Positions 13,586 through 24,911 of a stretch of 64,000 nucleotides of DNA are shown in pieces. The translations under genes were made by a program, and so were the position numbers. Below the pieces are notes generated by a model. It did not search any database. It saw only the letters and a program-made list of their open reading frames with translations, and had not been told where the DNA came from. This stretch comes from Micropterix aruncella (lineage: Eukaryota; Arthropoda; Insecta; Lepidoptera; Micropterigidae). The DNA lies in contig OX155963.1 of NCBI GenBank assembly GCA_944548615.1, positions 30,221,985 through 30,285,984 of the forward strand, written 5' to 3'. Position 1 is the first letter of the stretch. Each line of letters begins with the position of its first letter.

Positions 13586-14189
13586 TTCTCTTTTATATAA
13601 AATTGAATCGCCGTGCGTTAGTCTCGCAAGATCTCGAAAATGACTCGACCGATTTGAATTATTATATTTTTGTTTTGTTTGTCTTGATTCAGGGGTGGTT
13701 TACAAAAAAAAATATTTAGGAAAAATTGAAAGAAACAAATGAAAATCGTAATTGGTCATTTTGGGAAATGGGCCACTTTCAATAGATGGCGTTCGCGGCG
13801 ATCCTATTGTTTGACAGCTGCGCCATTCATAACTGTTATTCATTCCGTGCGATTGTGTAAAATTTCAAAAAGTCGAAAAGTCGAAGAAGTCAAAAAAGTC
13901 AAAAGAGTCAAAAATGTCAAAAAAAGTCGAAAAAGTCGAAAAAGTTGTAAAAGTCGGAAAAGTCGAAAAATCATTTATATTTCATCATGTAAATTAAATA
14001 CATTGAATTTATTTTAATTACAAACGACTTTCATTTAATCACCAAACGAAACTCAAACCGTACATGATTCGGTCATATTATAGATTTCAATGAATTGGAT
14101 TTGGAAGGTTGATTAGGATCAATAAACGCTTATGAAGAAGTTACAATCAAATCCATTTTAGGTGGAATGAAGTTCACCGGGTCCTCTAG
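13586..14189 (+). mobile_element. Helitron-like non-autonomous element
   Basis: The 3' end reads gaagttcaccgggtcctCTAG followed by T. An imperfect hairpin (ggtgg...ttcacc) precedes the CTAG by about 10 nt, as expected of Helitron 3' ends. The end resembles gaacttcg/ccgggtcagctag of the 57352 element. The 5' end is near tcttctcttttatata and is approximate. The inside carries the AAAAAGTCG minisatellite. Confidence 0.55.
13867..13972 (+). repeat. AAAAAGTCG-like minisatellite
   Basis: About eleven imperfect units of 8-10 bp (aaaaagtcg, aaaaagtca, agaagtca). The Lys/Ser/Val-rich open frame there is a by-product. Confidence 0.9.
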
Positions 14190-14199
14190 TAATTACTAA

Positions 14200-15410
14200 A
14201 AATAAGAGGAGGTGAATATAGCCATAGTTTAAAAATAGGTAAAAATTAAAAATAGGTAAAAAAACAACGCCATATGGTAATTAAAATAATTATACATAGT
14301 TATAAAAAGCAATCAATGTTATTATAAATAGCCAAATAAATTCCTTTTAGTATCGCCGGCAATGCTGTAATATCAGCGCCACATGCATTTTACGGCGCGA
14401 AAGGGTTGCCCAATCGTTGCCTATGGAGTTGAGCAATCTAATGCCATATATAATCAATGACACTACATACAAAAAAAACAATATCGGCCGTAAAGATTTC
14501 CTTATATTGCATAGAAGTAGACCGCAATTCAGTCCCAAATAATTCCACAAAAGCGCTGAATAATACGAGAAGCTACCCCTAAAACTTGTGGCCTTATATT
14601 TAAGGTTACTTCCGTAAGTTTAATTTTCCGCAGGATATGGATGCTCGATTCACGAGCGACGCGACGTTTGCACTGAGCGTAGATGGTAGGGATGATAGTG
14701 TGAGCTGTTAGGTAGCTAAATGAATTTGCCGCGATTGTCTCATATTCAGAATGGATGCCCTGGCGAAAAGGGTTGACACGGTGATGACGAGATGGAATGT
14801 TACAGCAAAAACGCTCACAAATCGTCGCCCAGTCTTCATATATAGGATCGGGTCGTACACGCAGTCGTCATAGTCACCGTTCGATAGAATCAGAGCCCCA
14901 CTAGAAGAGTTCTGACTTCGAAGGTATGCTAGATATCCAATAGCAGACGATCGAAGCTCCAATCAACCCTTTTGCTGACGTCTTCCGTGGAGTGGATACC
15001 TGGCAACAAAAAAAGAAGAGCCAACAGAGTGAGTAAGATTAAGAAGAAGCTGTTCAAAAGACTGAGCGACAAATCATAAAAGAAACAGCCGGCACAACAA
15101 TCGTAACCTTACTTTTTTTTAAAACCGGCTCCTTATTCCAATTTACATTGTATTTTCGAAGCAGTCAAATCGAAGCGTTGCCAACTATTGCAGAGTTAAT
15201 AAAATGCGCGAGAATGACTTTGGGAAAATGTCGGCGATTGAATATTGAAAATTTATTGGCGGTTTCGTTGTTACGAGTTGATTGTGTCGGAAGACGGAGT
15301 GTCGCGGCCAGACGAGGTGTTCTCGATTTATAATATTACACCCGAAATTCGATGTAAAAAAACGGTTGTGTCACCCCAAGACTTTCTTACGGATGTAAGA
15401 GATGTGATAT
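14200..15410. other. Non-coding sequence, unclassified
   Basis: 14640-15010 has balanced composition but no recognisable protein. 15350-15395 (acggttgtgtcaccccaag) is a short fragment of the C-rich repeat at 22075-22190. Confidence 0.35.
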
Positions 15411-15414
15411 ACAT

Positions 15415-16950
15415 TAATGAGATATACTTACGGATGTGCACGACTTTCGACTGTGCATGTTAGTTTATGGGTCCCTTTACCGTCGACGAACGATCACTCA
15501 TCATCCATATATCTCAAAAATCGAGCTTTTCCTTTTGCAACACAAAATGCCTCCAATTGAGGCGAATTAAAGCGAAAAAACTAAAATAAAACACTTCGAT
15601 CACATCGGCAAAGGCCGTTTCATAAATGGTGGATGACGTTACGAAATAATTCAAAATTTCGAACGTTTCCAACATTTAAAATATGACATTATTAGGCTGC
15701 GTTAGTTATCAACGAGCCATTAAATCGAAATAAAAATAAAAAACCTCCAATGCACAATGAAATGAAAGAAGATACTTCAATCTTAATTTCTGGCAGAGAA
15801 GTTTATACTAAAGTATATAATAATATCAAAATAAGGTAAACTTGTATAAAATTGTATAACATTAGCAAATGTATAAAGAAACATGGTAAAAAAACTGTAA
15901 AATATTTTTATATTTGATAAGGTTTTGTAAATATTCCGTTCATAGGAAGATGATTCGCAGTAAAATAAAATTAGTAAAAGCTACTTGAATAGCAGCGAAG
16001 GAAATCCCAGCTTGGATTGGGAAACGCTTATGTTTGAATGAGATATACTCACGGATGTGTACGACTTTCGACTGTGCATGTTAGTTTATGGGTCCCTTTA
16101 CCGTCGACGAACGATCACTCATCATCCATATATCTCAAAAATCGAGCTTTTCCTTTTGCAACACAAAATGCCTCCAATTGAGGCGAATTAAATTTGGGAC
16201 CGGTAAAGGGACCCATAAACTAACATGCACAGTCGAAAGTCGTGCACATCCGTAAGTATATCTCATTCAAACATAAGCGTTTCCCAATCCAAGCTGGGAT
16301 TTCCTTCGCTGCTATTCAAGTAGCTTTTTCTAATTTTATTTTACTGCGAATCATCTTCCTATGAACGGATTATTTACAAAACCTTATCAAATATAAAAAT
16401 ATTTTACATTTTTTTACCATGTTTCTTTATACATTTGCTAATGTTATACAATTTTATACAAGTTTACCTTATTTTGATATTATTATATAGTCTTTAGTAT
16501 AAACTTCTCTGCCAGAAATTAAGATTGAAGTATCTTCTTTCATTTCATTGTGCATTGGAGGTTTTTTATTTTTATTTCGATTTAATGGCTCGTTGATAAC
16601 TAACGCAGCCTAATAATGTCATATTTTAAATGTTGGAAACGTCCGAAATTTTGAATTATTTCGAAACGTCATCCTCCATTTATGAAACGGCCTTTGCCGA
16701 TGTGATCAAAGTGTTTTATTTTAGTTTTTTCGCTTTAATTCGCCTCAATTGGAGGCATTTTGTGTTGCAAAAAGGAAAAAGCTCGATTTTTGAGATATAT
16801 GGATGATGAGTGATCGTTCGTCGACGGTAAAGGGACCCATAAACTAACATGCACAGTCGAAAGTCGTACACATCCGTAAGTATATCTCATTCAAACATAA
16901 GCGTTTCCCAATCCAAGCTGGGATTTCCTTCGCTGCTATTCAAGTAGCTT
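15415..16950. repeat. Inverted array of a 0.62 kb unit (large near-perfect palindrome)
   Basis: On the left side cgactttcgactgtgcatg occurs at 15441 and again at 16062, a 621-bp period. On the right side the reverse complement cgaaagtcg occurs at 16234 and 16858, a 624-bp period. The two direct units face two inverted units across a junction near 16193-16200 (gaattaaa/tttgggaccgg). Arms are highly similar over about 700 bp with scattered substitutions and small indels. No open frame of note and no target duplication identified. Confidence 0.92.
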
Positions 16951-16954
16951 TTAA

Positions 16955-17485
16955 AAATTTTAAAACAAACGCGAGGTGCTTTCTATTTTAAACGCTTGGT
17001 TAGCACCTCAGGAGCCTGAACAAGACCATGTCTGCAACGATTGTTCCCTATTGGTGTGATTGCAGCCGCCGGCCAAGGTGGACAGGCCTGACCCTCGAAG
17101 ATCGTGCCCAGCGTTCCCCTACAGAAAAAGTGAACCGGCCGCTTTCTTTTGGTAACGCATCGATAGATTCAGGACGGCGGCAGTAGGTAGTATAGGAGCT
17201 CGCGGACACGAGATTCTCTGGCGAAAACCGCAGCGCGCCGCGGTTTTGAAATTAAAATATTCGCCGAGACGCGTAATAGATAATTTTACGGCGTGCGCTT
17301 TACGACGCGCGCGACGCGTAAATCATGCGGGGAAATCGCAAGCGCACTGCCTAAATGAACGCGCCTTTTTGCTCCTCTCCATGCAAACTTCCCACGGGTC
17401 ATGTAGCCTGCGTTCAGGGGAGGTGGAACGGGAGCGAAAAGAAGCGTAAAGGTGTTCGAAAGAGCGCTTCGTAGCGCTGGTACTA
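16955..17485. other. GC-rich non-coding sequence without repeat partner in the window
   Basis: Distinctly GC-richer than its surroundings (ccgcagcgcgccgcgg, gacgcgcgcgacgcg). No protein family recognised; a 67-codon frame (17246-17449) is probably incidental. It could be a regulatory element or an unrecognised repeat. Confidence 0.3.
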
Positions 17486-18535
17486 ACTAGGGTTGTCAAC
17501 TACAGCGGGCGATCCCGTCACCTCAGGAAGTTTTAACGATTAGTCGTTCTATCTCCCTGGAGTGAGCGCAGAAGACTTGGACAAAACAGTCCACCGTCTA
17601 GCTCCGTCACAAACCCGTAAGAGGCCAACACCTTAACCGCGAGATAGCCAGGAGTGTTACCCGGCGGGCTTACACTCACGCCCTTACTTCCAATTGTGAC
17701 CAGATTACTCCAGTGTCTCTTGGTTACGAGTTCGAGGTAGCTTGCGCGGACCACGGCTAGAGTCCTCGGGACCGAGGAGTTTCCCCTGGGAATCAAACCT
17801 CTGGCGCTCCTGGACGGTCTGCGCACCGTGCGGCGCAAGCCAATCGATTGTGCACTCTGACTAACAGTCGGGGGAGTCTAGAAGCTGTATTGTTTCCTAT
17901 AGAGCGGGGGTGGTTGCGTACCTTACGGCGACTGCTCTTGAATTGACCATTGGCCATCCGATCCCGGGTGAACAGCCGGGTAGAGGACGCTGTGGTCCGC
18001 GATAGATTCAGTATAGACCGTTTCACCGCTTCGTAAGGGAGAGAACCGCGCAAGCTACCTCGAACTCGTAACCAAGAGACACTGGAGTAATCTGGTCACA
18101 ATTGGAAGTAAGGGCGTGAGTGTAAGCCCGCCGGTTAACACTCCTGGCTATCTCGCGCTTAAGGCGTTGGCCTCTTACGGGTTTGTGACGGAGCTAGACG
18201 GTGGACTGTTTTGTCGATAGATTCAGTATTCACCGTTTCACCGCTTCGTAAGGGAGAGGACCGCGCAAGCGACCTCGAACTCGGAACCAATCGAGAGACC
18301 GGAGAAATCTGGTCACAATTGGTAGTAAGGGCGCGAGGGTCGGGCCCGCCAGGTAATCATTACTGGCTATCTCGCGGTAAGGCGTTGGTCTCTTACGGGT
18401 TGTGGTGTAGCTTGACGGCGGATTGTTTTTGTCCAAAGTCTTCTACGCTCACTCCAGGGAGATAGAACGACTAATCGTTAAAACTACCTGTGGTGACGGG
18501 CTCGCCCGTTATAGTCGACAACTCAAGTTGTTCTT
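17486..18535. mobile_element. GC-rich retroposon, inverted and tandem copies
   Basis: 17486-17751 is antisense (ggttgtcaactacagcggg...). 17752-18194 is sense. 18195-18535 is a further sense copy ending cccgttatagtcgacaact. The first two thus form an inverted pair, and the third joins directly after ctgttttgtc without the usual 3' end. Confidence 0.85.
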
Positions 18536-18539
18536 ATAT

Positions 18540-18834
18540 CTGTATTTTTAGTTTAAAATGCATAACGTAGATTTTATTTGATTATTTAACATTTTACTGA
18601 CCATCTTTTCGACGTATCTTTTCGAATTACTAACTACTTGAAATATTAGGCTTCTATTTTGATTATTTATATTTATACTTTGACAATCTAGTAGTTAATT
18701 CTTGACTACCTATGTATGTTCAGTAAAGAGTAGTAACGAAACTTACTACCTAACCCAATTATTTTGGCACGTCCAAGAGCGGTCCTTAGACGTCAATTGG
18801 ATACGACGAAAATGTAATGTAATGTAATATGGAG
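18540..18834. other. AT-rich spacer, nothing recognised
   Basis: No frame or repeat found between two retroposon copies. Confidence 0.4.
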
Positions 18835-19220
18835 CGGGGGTAGTTGTCGAACTGACGTCATCTATGCACCTTGAAACGATCCTTTGGCGATCTGTTGGGT
18901 CCCGAGTCACCAGTACGGGCAAAAAGGGCCGCGCAAGTGCTCGGTCGAGGCCGCGCAAGCGTAACCCGACTGGAAGACGGAGAAATCCGATCAAAGCTGG
19001 TAGTTGGAATAAGGCATAATTGGATCTGGTAGTTCGAATAATCAAATAAGGCGTTGAAATCTCACGGGGTGTTGGCGTAGTTAGACGGTGGACTGTGTTG
19101 TGGAGTAAGACGGTGGACTAGGTGTCCGAGTTTACCCCACGCTTGAAAGAATGATTCAATATCGTTATTACTTCCTGGGGTGGCGGGTTCGCCCTTAGTA
19201 GTGGGTAACTCTCTTGTACT
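18835..19220 (+). mobile_element. GC-rich retroposon, diverged copy
   Basis: Starts gagcgggggtagttgtc and runs through aggccgcgcaag, ctggaagacggagaaatc, ggtggactgtg and tggcgggttcgccc to gtgggtaact. More diverged than the 54.6 kb copy, with an internal duplication (ggtggactgtg / ggtggactagg). Confidence 0.7.
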
Positions 19221-19229
19221 TTGTGTACT

Positions 19230-19902
19230 GGGCATCCTCAAAATACTTGGTTCTCTCTTAGTTCTCTCATCAATCCACAAACGGTAGTTTATTTACGCTT
19301 ATTATGTGGTCGTCGTCTCACAGCATATGCGTTCCTTGGGTGTAAACAGAAAATAAAATTGGGTTGATTCTTACATTACCATTTTGTTATTACGGTTTTA
19401 TACTGTTTGTTTGTTATACGGTTTATTTATACGGTATTATTTATATTATTTATACGGTTTGTTTAATTACAAGGATTTTTGTTGAAAGGATCAACATGTA
19501 TCAACATTATATTATTATAACAATCCCTCCCTTCTCTTTCCATTCCCCTATGGTACTTATACATTTAAATTTAGAAAGGCCTCTTTTTCCTTTTTTTCTT
19601 TTTTCTTTAAAAAAAATGTTACAAAATTATTATCTTTTAAATAGGTGTTTTATATCATTTGATAATTTGAAATGTATAAATGGCTACATTAATGTTAATT
19701 TACAATGTTCTTTCATAAAATGAATAATCTGTGCTTTATACATTTAGCTAATAAAAATAAATAAATAAATAAATTTTCCTTACGGCCAATACGGAAATAA
19801 CTGTACTGTAGTTTCAACATGTGTCCGACTATAATCTTACGTATACTACTACATGTTGTCATGTTAGAAGCGAGATCCCCAGGTTGCGCGGTATGCATTA
19901 AC
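19230..19902. other. AT-rich non-coding sequence
   Basis: Nothing coding is supported. 19795-19880 (acggaaataac, cagt, catgttagaagcgagatcccc) is matched in inverted orientation near 62755-62850, so it holds part of another dispersed repeat. Confidence 0.5.
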
Positions 19903-19914
19903 AATATATTTTAA

Positions 19915-20895
19915 TATAAAATCGAAGACTATCGCGGTTGTTTGACATTATAAATAGGATAGAAAACGAATTTACCGCGTGAAATTTGTAGCACCCGACG
20001 TTTCGGTGACGTTGCAGCCGCCGTTGTCCAGGGTAGACCCTGTTAGGAAGAAATTTGTAGCACCCAACGTCACCGAAATAAGAAATAAGAAATAAGAAAA
20101 ATTTATTTTCATAAACCCGATCTGGGTATAGAAACTACTTTACAAAAAATTATTATATATATAATAACATTACGAAATTACAACAAATAGTATTTCTACA
20201 AATGAAATTACATTTTAAATTATAAAAAAAGTGTATAAAAAGTTCTGCGATCTAAGCTAACAGTGTATAAAAAAAGTGTATAAAAGTTCTGCGATCCAAG
20301 CAAAGCATTCGACTGTATAAACATCAATACCCTGGTAGACAAGCTAAACCATCATGGAATTAGAGGAGCGGCCAATTCACTCATTAAATCGTACCCACAA
20401 AACAGGCAGCAAGTGGTGGAGATTAAAATAATTGATGGAATTGAGGAAAAGGCTGAGCAATCGAGTTGTGAAATAGTAAACACCGGTGTGCCCCACGGCT
20501 CAACATTAGGACCCCTCCTCTTCAAACTCTATTGTAACGACTTAGCCACCAACATAACATGTGCCAAGACTGTCCAACTCGCAGACGACACCACGCGCAT
20601 TCTTGAAAGTGACTATAGAGCAAAAATGGAGGATCCAACAAGCGAAACACTTTTTGAAGTCAATGACTAGTTTAGAGTGAACCCGATGTCGCCAATTTAA
20701 GCAAAGCAGTGTTGATAAACTTCTCAAATAAAAAAGAAAAACAGTTAAATTACTCTAATGAGATTGCCAAGTCCACTAAATTTCCAGGAACTTACACCGA
20801 CTAAAACATGTCACGGAAAACCCACATAGACCAGCCCAAACCAAAATCGGGTGCTACAAATTTCACGCGGTAAATTCGTTTTCTATCCTATTTAT
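19915..20895 (+). mobile_element. Foldback element with 12-bp target duplication, carrying a reverse transcriptase fragment
   Basis: Flanked by aatatattttaa at 19903-19914 and 20896-20907. The left end carries ataaaatcgaagactatcg and the arm taaataggatagaaaacg...gacgtttcggtgacg. The right end carries the inverted arm ending gttttctatcctatttat. The middle (about 20060-20845) holds a LINE RT fragment and a duplicated aaaaagtgtataaaa...gttctgcgatc unit at about 20228-20302. Compare the short copies at 42272 and 54299. Confidence 0.85.
20300..20670 (+). pseudogene. LINE reverse transcriptase fragment inside the foldback element
   Basis: The frame from about 20296 reads PSKAFDCIN (palm motif A), LVDKLNHHGIRGAANSLIKS, NRQQVVEI, then NTGVPHGSTLGPLLFKLYCN (motif B, usual PQGS is PHGS) and VQLADDTTRIL (motif C, usual YADD is LADD). 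It stops at 20668. These are CR1/Jockey-type motifs, similar to the LINE at 27.2-30.7 kb. The substituted YADD tyrosine and missing flanks mark it as dead. Confidence 0.85.
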
Positions 20896-20909
20896 AATAT
20901 ATTTTAACA

Positions 20910-21184
20910 TTACGACACGGTAACTACAATCACCCCAATACCGTTACGCGTCATGCGTATGGACCACAGTCCGAGTTATATAAGTAATCCTTGATAAAAC
21001 ATGCGTGTTTCCATGTATGACATCGTTATGTTTTTCTCAGTGTGGAAATAATGTGGGCACGCACACTATCTGTTGTGGTCCACTTAAATAATATGTCCAA
21101 TAAAATGGTCCAATAAAATTCGATGCTTGACGTTGAAAAAATATGCTCATAAACTGAAGCTCGTTATAGGTATTCCGCCTAAAA
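20910..21184. other. Non-coding spacer
   Basis: No gene or repeat boundary recognised. Confidence 0.35.
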
Positions 21185-21845
21185 CTTTCGAAGTGTCATC
21201 TACAGTGGGTAAACCTGGCACCCCAGGAAGGTGTAACGATATGTAATCGTTCTTTCAACCTGGAGTGAACGTAGAAACTTAGCGACAACACAGTCCACAC
21301 CGTCTAGCTACCCCAACTCGCCCGCAAGGAAGTGAACCTAGCAGGCCGACCTCGCGCCCTAACTACCAGTTATAGTCGGATTTCTCCGTCCTCCCGACTG
21401 GTTACGAGTCCGAAGTTTCATGCGCGGCTTCTACCTAATGTAATCGGTAATTCAGTTCGTAATTCAATTTATCGCGGACCGTGGCCGCCTTCGCTTATCT
21501 ATCACTCAGGATCGGATGGGCAACGAGTCGTTTCAAGGACGGCTGACATTAGGTCATCAACTACCTCCGCTGCTTAGGAGACCGTATGCCGTTTCCAGAC
21601 TCATCCAGTTACTCGCCGGAGTGCACAGTCGATTAGCTGCCCCGCACGGTGCGTAAATCACCCAGTGGCACCCGTAGGTCATTCCCAAAGGGAAACTGAT
21701 CCACCTTGCATGATGTGAGAGGCAGGGGAAACAGAGTCCTTACCGAGGTAGACCCTCTTCGAGGAGGCTACTGGTTAGGAGCTGAACCTTGAGTTGAGCC
21801 GACCCCAAAGAACGAGGTGGGCCTTAGTGGCCTAACTGTACGAGA
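21185..21845 (-). mobile_element. GC-rich retroposon, diverged full-length-like copy
   Basis: Antisense orientation. Begins with the 3'-end region (tcatctacagtgggtaaacc, caccccagg), keeps the hairpin aacgatatgtaatcgtt, then ctggagtgaacgtagaa, and runs to ggccttagtggcctaac and attagctacc. It belongs to the more diverged subfamily also seen at 55280-55880. Confidence 0.75.
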
Positions 21846-22074
21846 ACTATTAGCTACCATCTAACAATAAAATTACTTTTCTCTGCATATTGTACATTAT
21901 TCGTATGGGTTTCCCACTTTCATGCCTCCCAGATTCTTAGTTTCCCAGAATGCATTATTATTTTAGTTTTCTGACCTGATAATAATAATATTCATTTTTC
22001 AAAAATAACCTCTAAATCCGTTTGACAGTTACTGACAGATAATAATTGCACACAACAGGTGTTTCAGCGTTACA

Positions 22075-22195
22075 AGAAAAAAAACGGCTGTGTCACCCCA
22101 AGGCTTTCCCTGCAAGCAAACCGCCCTCCCCGCGCGTTTACCCCCTCCCCTCCCTAACCTTCGCAAACTTTCCCCTTCCCCCTTCCCCCACCATA
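22075..22195 (+). repeat. C-rich dispersed repeat (partner at 43785-43900, inverted)
   Basis: acggctgtgtcaccccaagg, ctttccctgcaagca and a run of ccctccc are mirrored at 43785-43900 (ggcaggg-type strand: gcttgcggggaaagactttgg then gacacaaccg). A third fragment lies at 15350-15395. Element type unknown. Confidence 0.7.
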
Positions 22196-22199
22196 GATT

Positions 22200-23845
22200 C
22201 ACAAACAGACTTCAGTCTGGAAATAATCCTAATCATTTCCAGCGGGGTCAAAATAGATATTTCATTCTTCATCTCGATTTTTAGCGCGTTCACAATACTT
22301 TCCCTTAGGCCAGGAAAATAACAAGACTAAATAAAATAAATTATTAAACAATACATTAATGCATACAATAGTTTAGAAAGAAACATCGAGAACAATTCTC
22401 TTCCAAGTTCATTCTTCTTTTTCAAAAATCTGTACAAAAATAATTGCCTTCGTAAACTAGTGCAATCAATGTATTTTCACGATTCGCCAAATTCTACCCA
22501 TAAAACTCCCTAACATTTACATAATTTACAAGGACTAATACTTTCATTTTACATTGTATTGTTCCCCTTCCTGGTTTCATAAGCCGCCAGACAACAGAGA
22601 TTAAAACAATAACTCTATATCTTTCTTTCTCCATCTCTCTCTCTCCCTCTCTTCTGTTTGTATGTTTTATGATTATGTTTCGTCTCCCCGCTAAGTCTGG
22701 TTGTAACAAAGGTAATGAACCAAAGGCCGAGCACGTGTCTTTCATTAAGTTTATTTAATACTCAAGTCGGGGTCAAGTGATTTATAGAGTGCGCGGCATA
22801 TTAACATCCAGTCATGGGAACTCGTAATGAACTCGTCGCCGGGCACAAAGGGAGGAATCCTTTTGTCCTTTCCAATCCAGATTTCGACTTAATCTGATTG
22901 CCCGCCAGACTTTCATATTTCCTCGCCAGTATAGGCTTATGAAAAAGTTTCACTCTAAATGTTACCATTGTCATAATAGGTCCTTACTTTAATTCTGTAC
23001 GGTAATTTCTGTTTTTTTACACTGGCCACTTTGAACTTGGATAACTTGGGTTTGAATTTGAATTTCAAATTCTAATAAATTTTGATTCAAGGCCATGCTA
23101 TTCTTTATTAAGGATTAACTATCTAGTTGTATTTCCGTTGTTTGTTTTGCTGAAACATTTTTGTTTGTGCAAGCATGGTAAAGTTGAAAATTTGAACTAT
23201 TTTCAAATATGAGATCCTGTGCCGGTGTTTTCTATTACAGCTTCTTGCAGTCTGGATATACAGTTACCGTAAATCATAATCATAATCATTTTATAATCAT
23301 TTCATAATCATAATCATTTGACAAGAAAGACTAGGTAACTACAACAATCAATACAATACATAATCTGTTGAAATCTAAAAAATAAATATTGGCATTGATT
23401 ATACGTGATAGATAAAACTTATAAATATCAAATGGAACAACATAGCAAAAACGAATTAAAGGCAATTACGTCAAATTAAAATACACAACAACAAGAAACA
23501 AAAATAATCGCATTTTTTTAAACTTAACGAAACGAATTAAAAAACTATTATAAACTAAATTAGTAAAATAATCCAATAATTAAATGCCAACAAAATTTGG
23601 AAATAATTCTGTTTCAAAAGTCAACTTAAATGCTAAACAGCCTGAAGCGTATATAAAAAAACATATTATAAAATAGCTTTACATGCCCTAAACTGTGTAA
23701 ATCTAATATACATACAAATAATAGCTAGACTACAAACGATTGAGCACAGCTGTAGAAAGCAGTGTGGATGCCAATTTTCTGGTTATGAAGCTCTCGAATA
23801 TTTTTAACACGCTTTTTTAGGTCGACTTATATGTAACTACGTAAT
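22200..23845. other. Non-coding sequence, partly non-repetitive
   Basis: 22740-22960 has mixed composition with no repeat partner here (cgtcgccgggcacaaagg, attgcccgccagactttc) and is a candidate for a conserved non-coding element, by inference only. 22617-22650 is a TC-rich simple repeat. 23270-23320 has repeated ataatcat units. Confidence 0.3.
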
Positions 23846-23849
23846 GGAA

Positions 23850-24175
23850 TCTAAGGTAACTAATTTAACCATCTTTCAAAGATCGTAGCGTCATGAAAAT
23901 TGGCAGCTGTATGTAGTTCTGATGGCAATACAATAATATGGTACTGTCGAACTGATCTGACGATGGAGTCGGAAGATATGAACTGGAACTGTGATGGAAC
24001 ATCGTATCATAGCTGTGTTTGGACTTGTTAGAAAAGTCTTGGAATGAACTTTGACCACGATTAGGTTTCAAGGTTTGATGATGAAACCGGAAGATAGGCA
24101 CTGGCATTCCATGATGGAATATCGTATCATAGTCGTGTGTATGTGAATATTGTACCATTGCCCAAAAGCGTATTT
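23850..24175 (-). repeat. Dispersed repeat with an internal duplicated unit of about 130 bp
   Basis: Shares its whole length with 46885-47265 and, inverted, with 52480-52810. Inside, the unit with gatggaacatcgtatcatag and then cttggaatgaactttgacc is followed by a second unit with gatggaatatcgtatcatag. The outer edge carries aacacgcttttttaggtcg. No coding frame is consistent between copies. Confidence 0.85.
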
Positions 24176-24309
24176 TTAGTGTTTTTTTTAACTATTAATT
24201 TATATTTATTAACTCTAGAATTCTAGTTTGTAAAGGTTCATACAAATGTATACTGTTAATAACTGCAAACAATGATGGATAAGCTCGTGATTAAATAACC
24301 GAGCCTGGT

Positions 24310-24594
24310 CAATCGCTCATAGTCACAGATTTCACTGAAAACAGTCGCAAAGTTGCAGGTGCTGTTGGTCATCCACCGTACTTGCCAGACCTTGCTCCAA
24401 TAGAGTTTCGCATTTTTTTTCAGAATTTATATAACTTTTTACAAGGAAACAAAATCAACTTTGAAGAGTCGGTGAAAAACGCCTTCAAAGCATTTATTGG
24501 TTCCTGTCCACGAGAGTTTTACCGCAGGAAAAATAAGCAACTCTCATTAAAATCACAAATCTACATAGATAGTAGGGGCAATATTCCTATTAAT
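24310..24594 (+). pseudogene. mariner transposase C-terminal fragment
   Basis: The frame reads GHPPYLPDLAPIEFRIFFQ, NLYNFLQGNKINFEESVKNA and CPREFYRRKNKQLSLKSQIY, ending with a stop at 24595-24597. This matches the end of mariner transposases (HPPYSPDLAPSDYHLF...EFYRRGI). The usual third catalytic Asp of LAPSD is Glu here. The N-terminal and first two catalytic regions are absent, so it cannot be active. Terminal inverted repeats were not identified. Confidence 0.9.
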
Positions 24595-24911
24595 TAAATA
24601 TATATTTTTCATACCAAATTTTTGGTCCTATTTTTTTTTTAAAGAACAGCAACTTCATAGGTAAAGACCCAATATTAGTGGGTTTGAAAAATCCATTAAT
24701 AGACATTTACTTTATGTATATTCATATTATTCATATTCATATTCATTTTATTAGTATACTGGTATACAAGTGAGATACAGATTAGCAAACATTCAAACAT
24801 ATTAACAAACAAACATTTTTTTGTATCGTAAAGAAAAGATAAAATGAACAAAACAAAACGAAGAAAAAAACACAAGAATAATGTAAAAAGAAAAAAATAC
24901 AAGACAAAATC

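Noticed and set aside
13739..14017. Basic Lys/Ser-rich 92-codon frame
   Set aside because: Caused by the AAAAAGTCG minisatellite.
17246..17449. 67-codon Arg/Ala-rich frame in a GC-rich island
   Set aside because: No family match and no splice-site support as a Runt exon in the right phase.
23270..23325. Possible CRISPR-like short repeats (ataatcat)
   Set aside because: Imperfect low-complexity repeats without unique spacers; the sequence is a eukaryotic nuclear intron.
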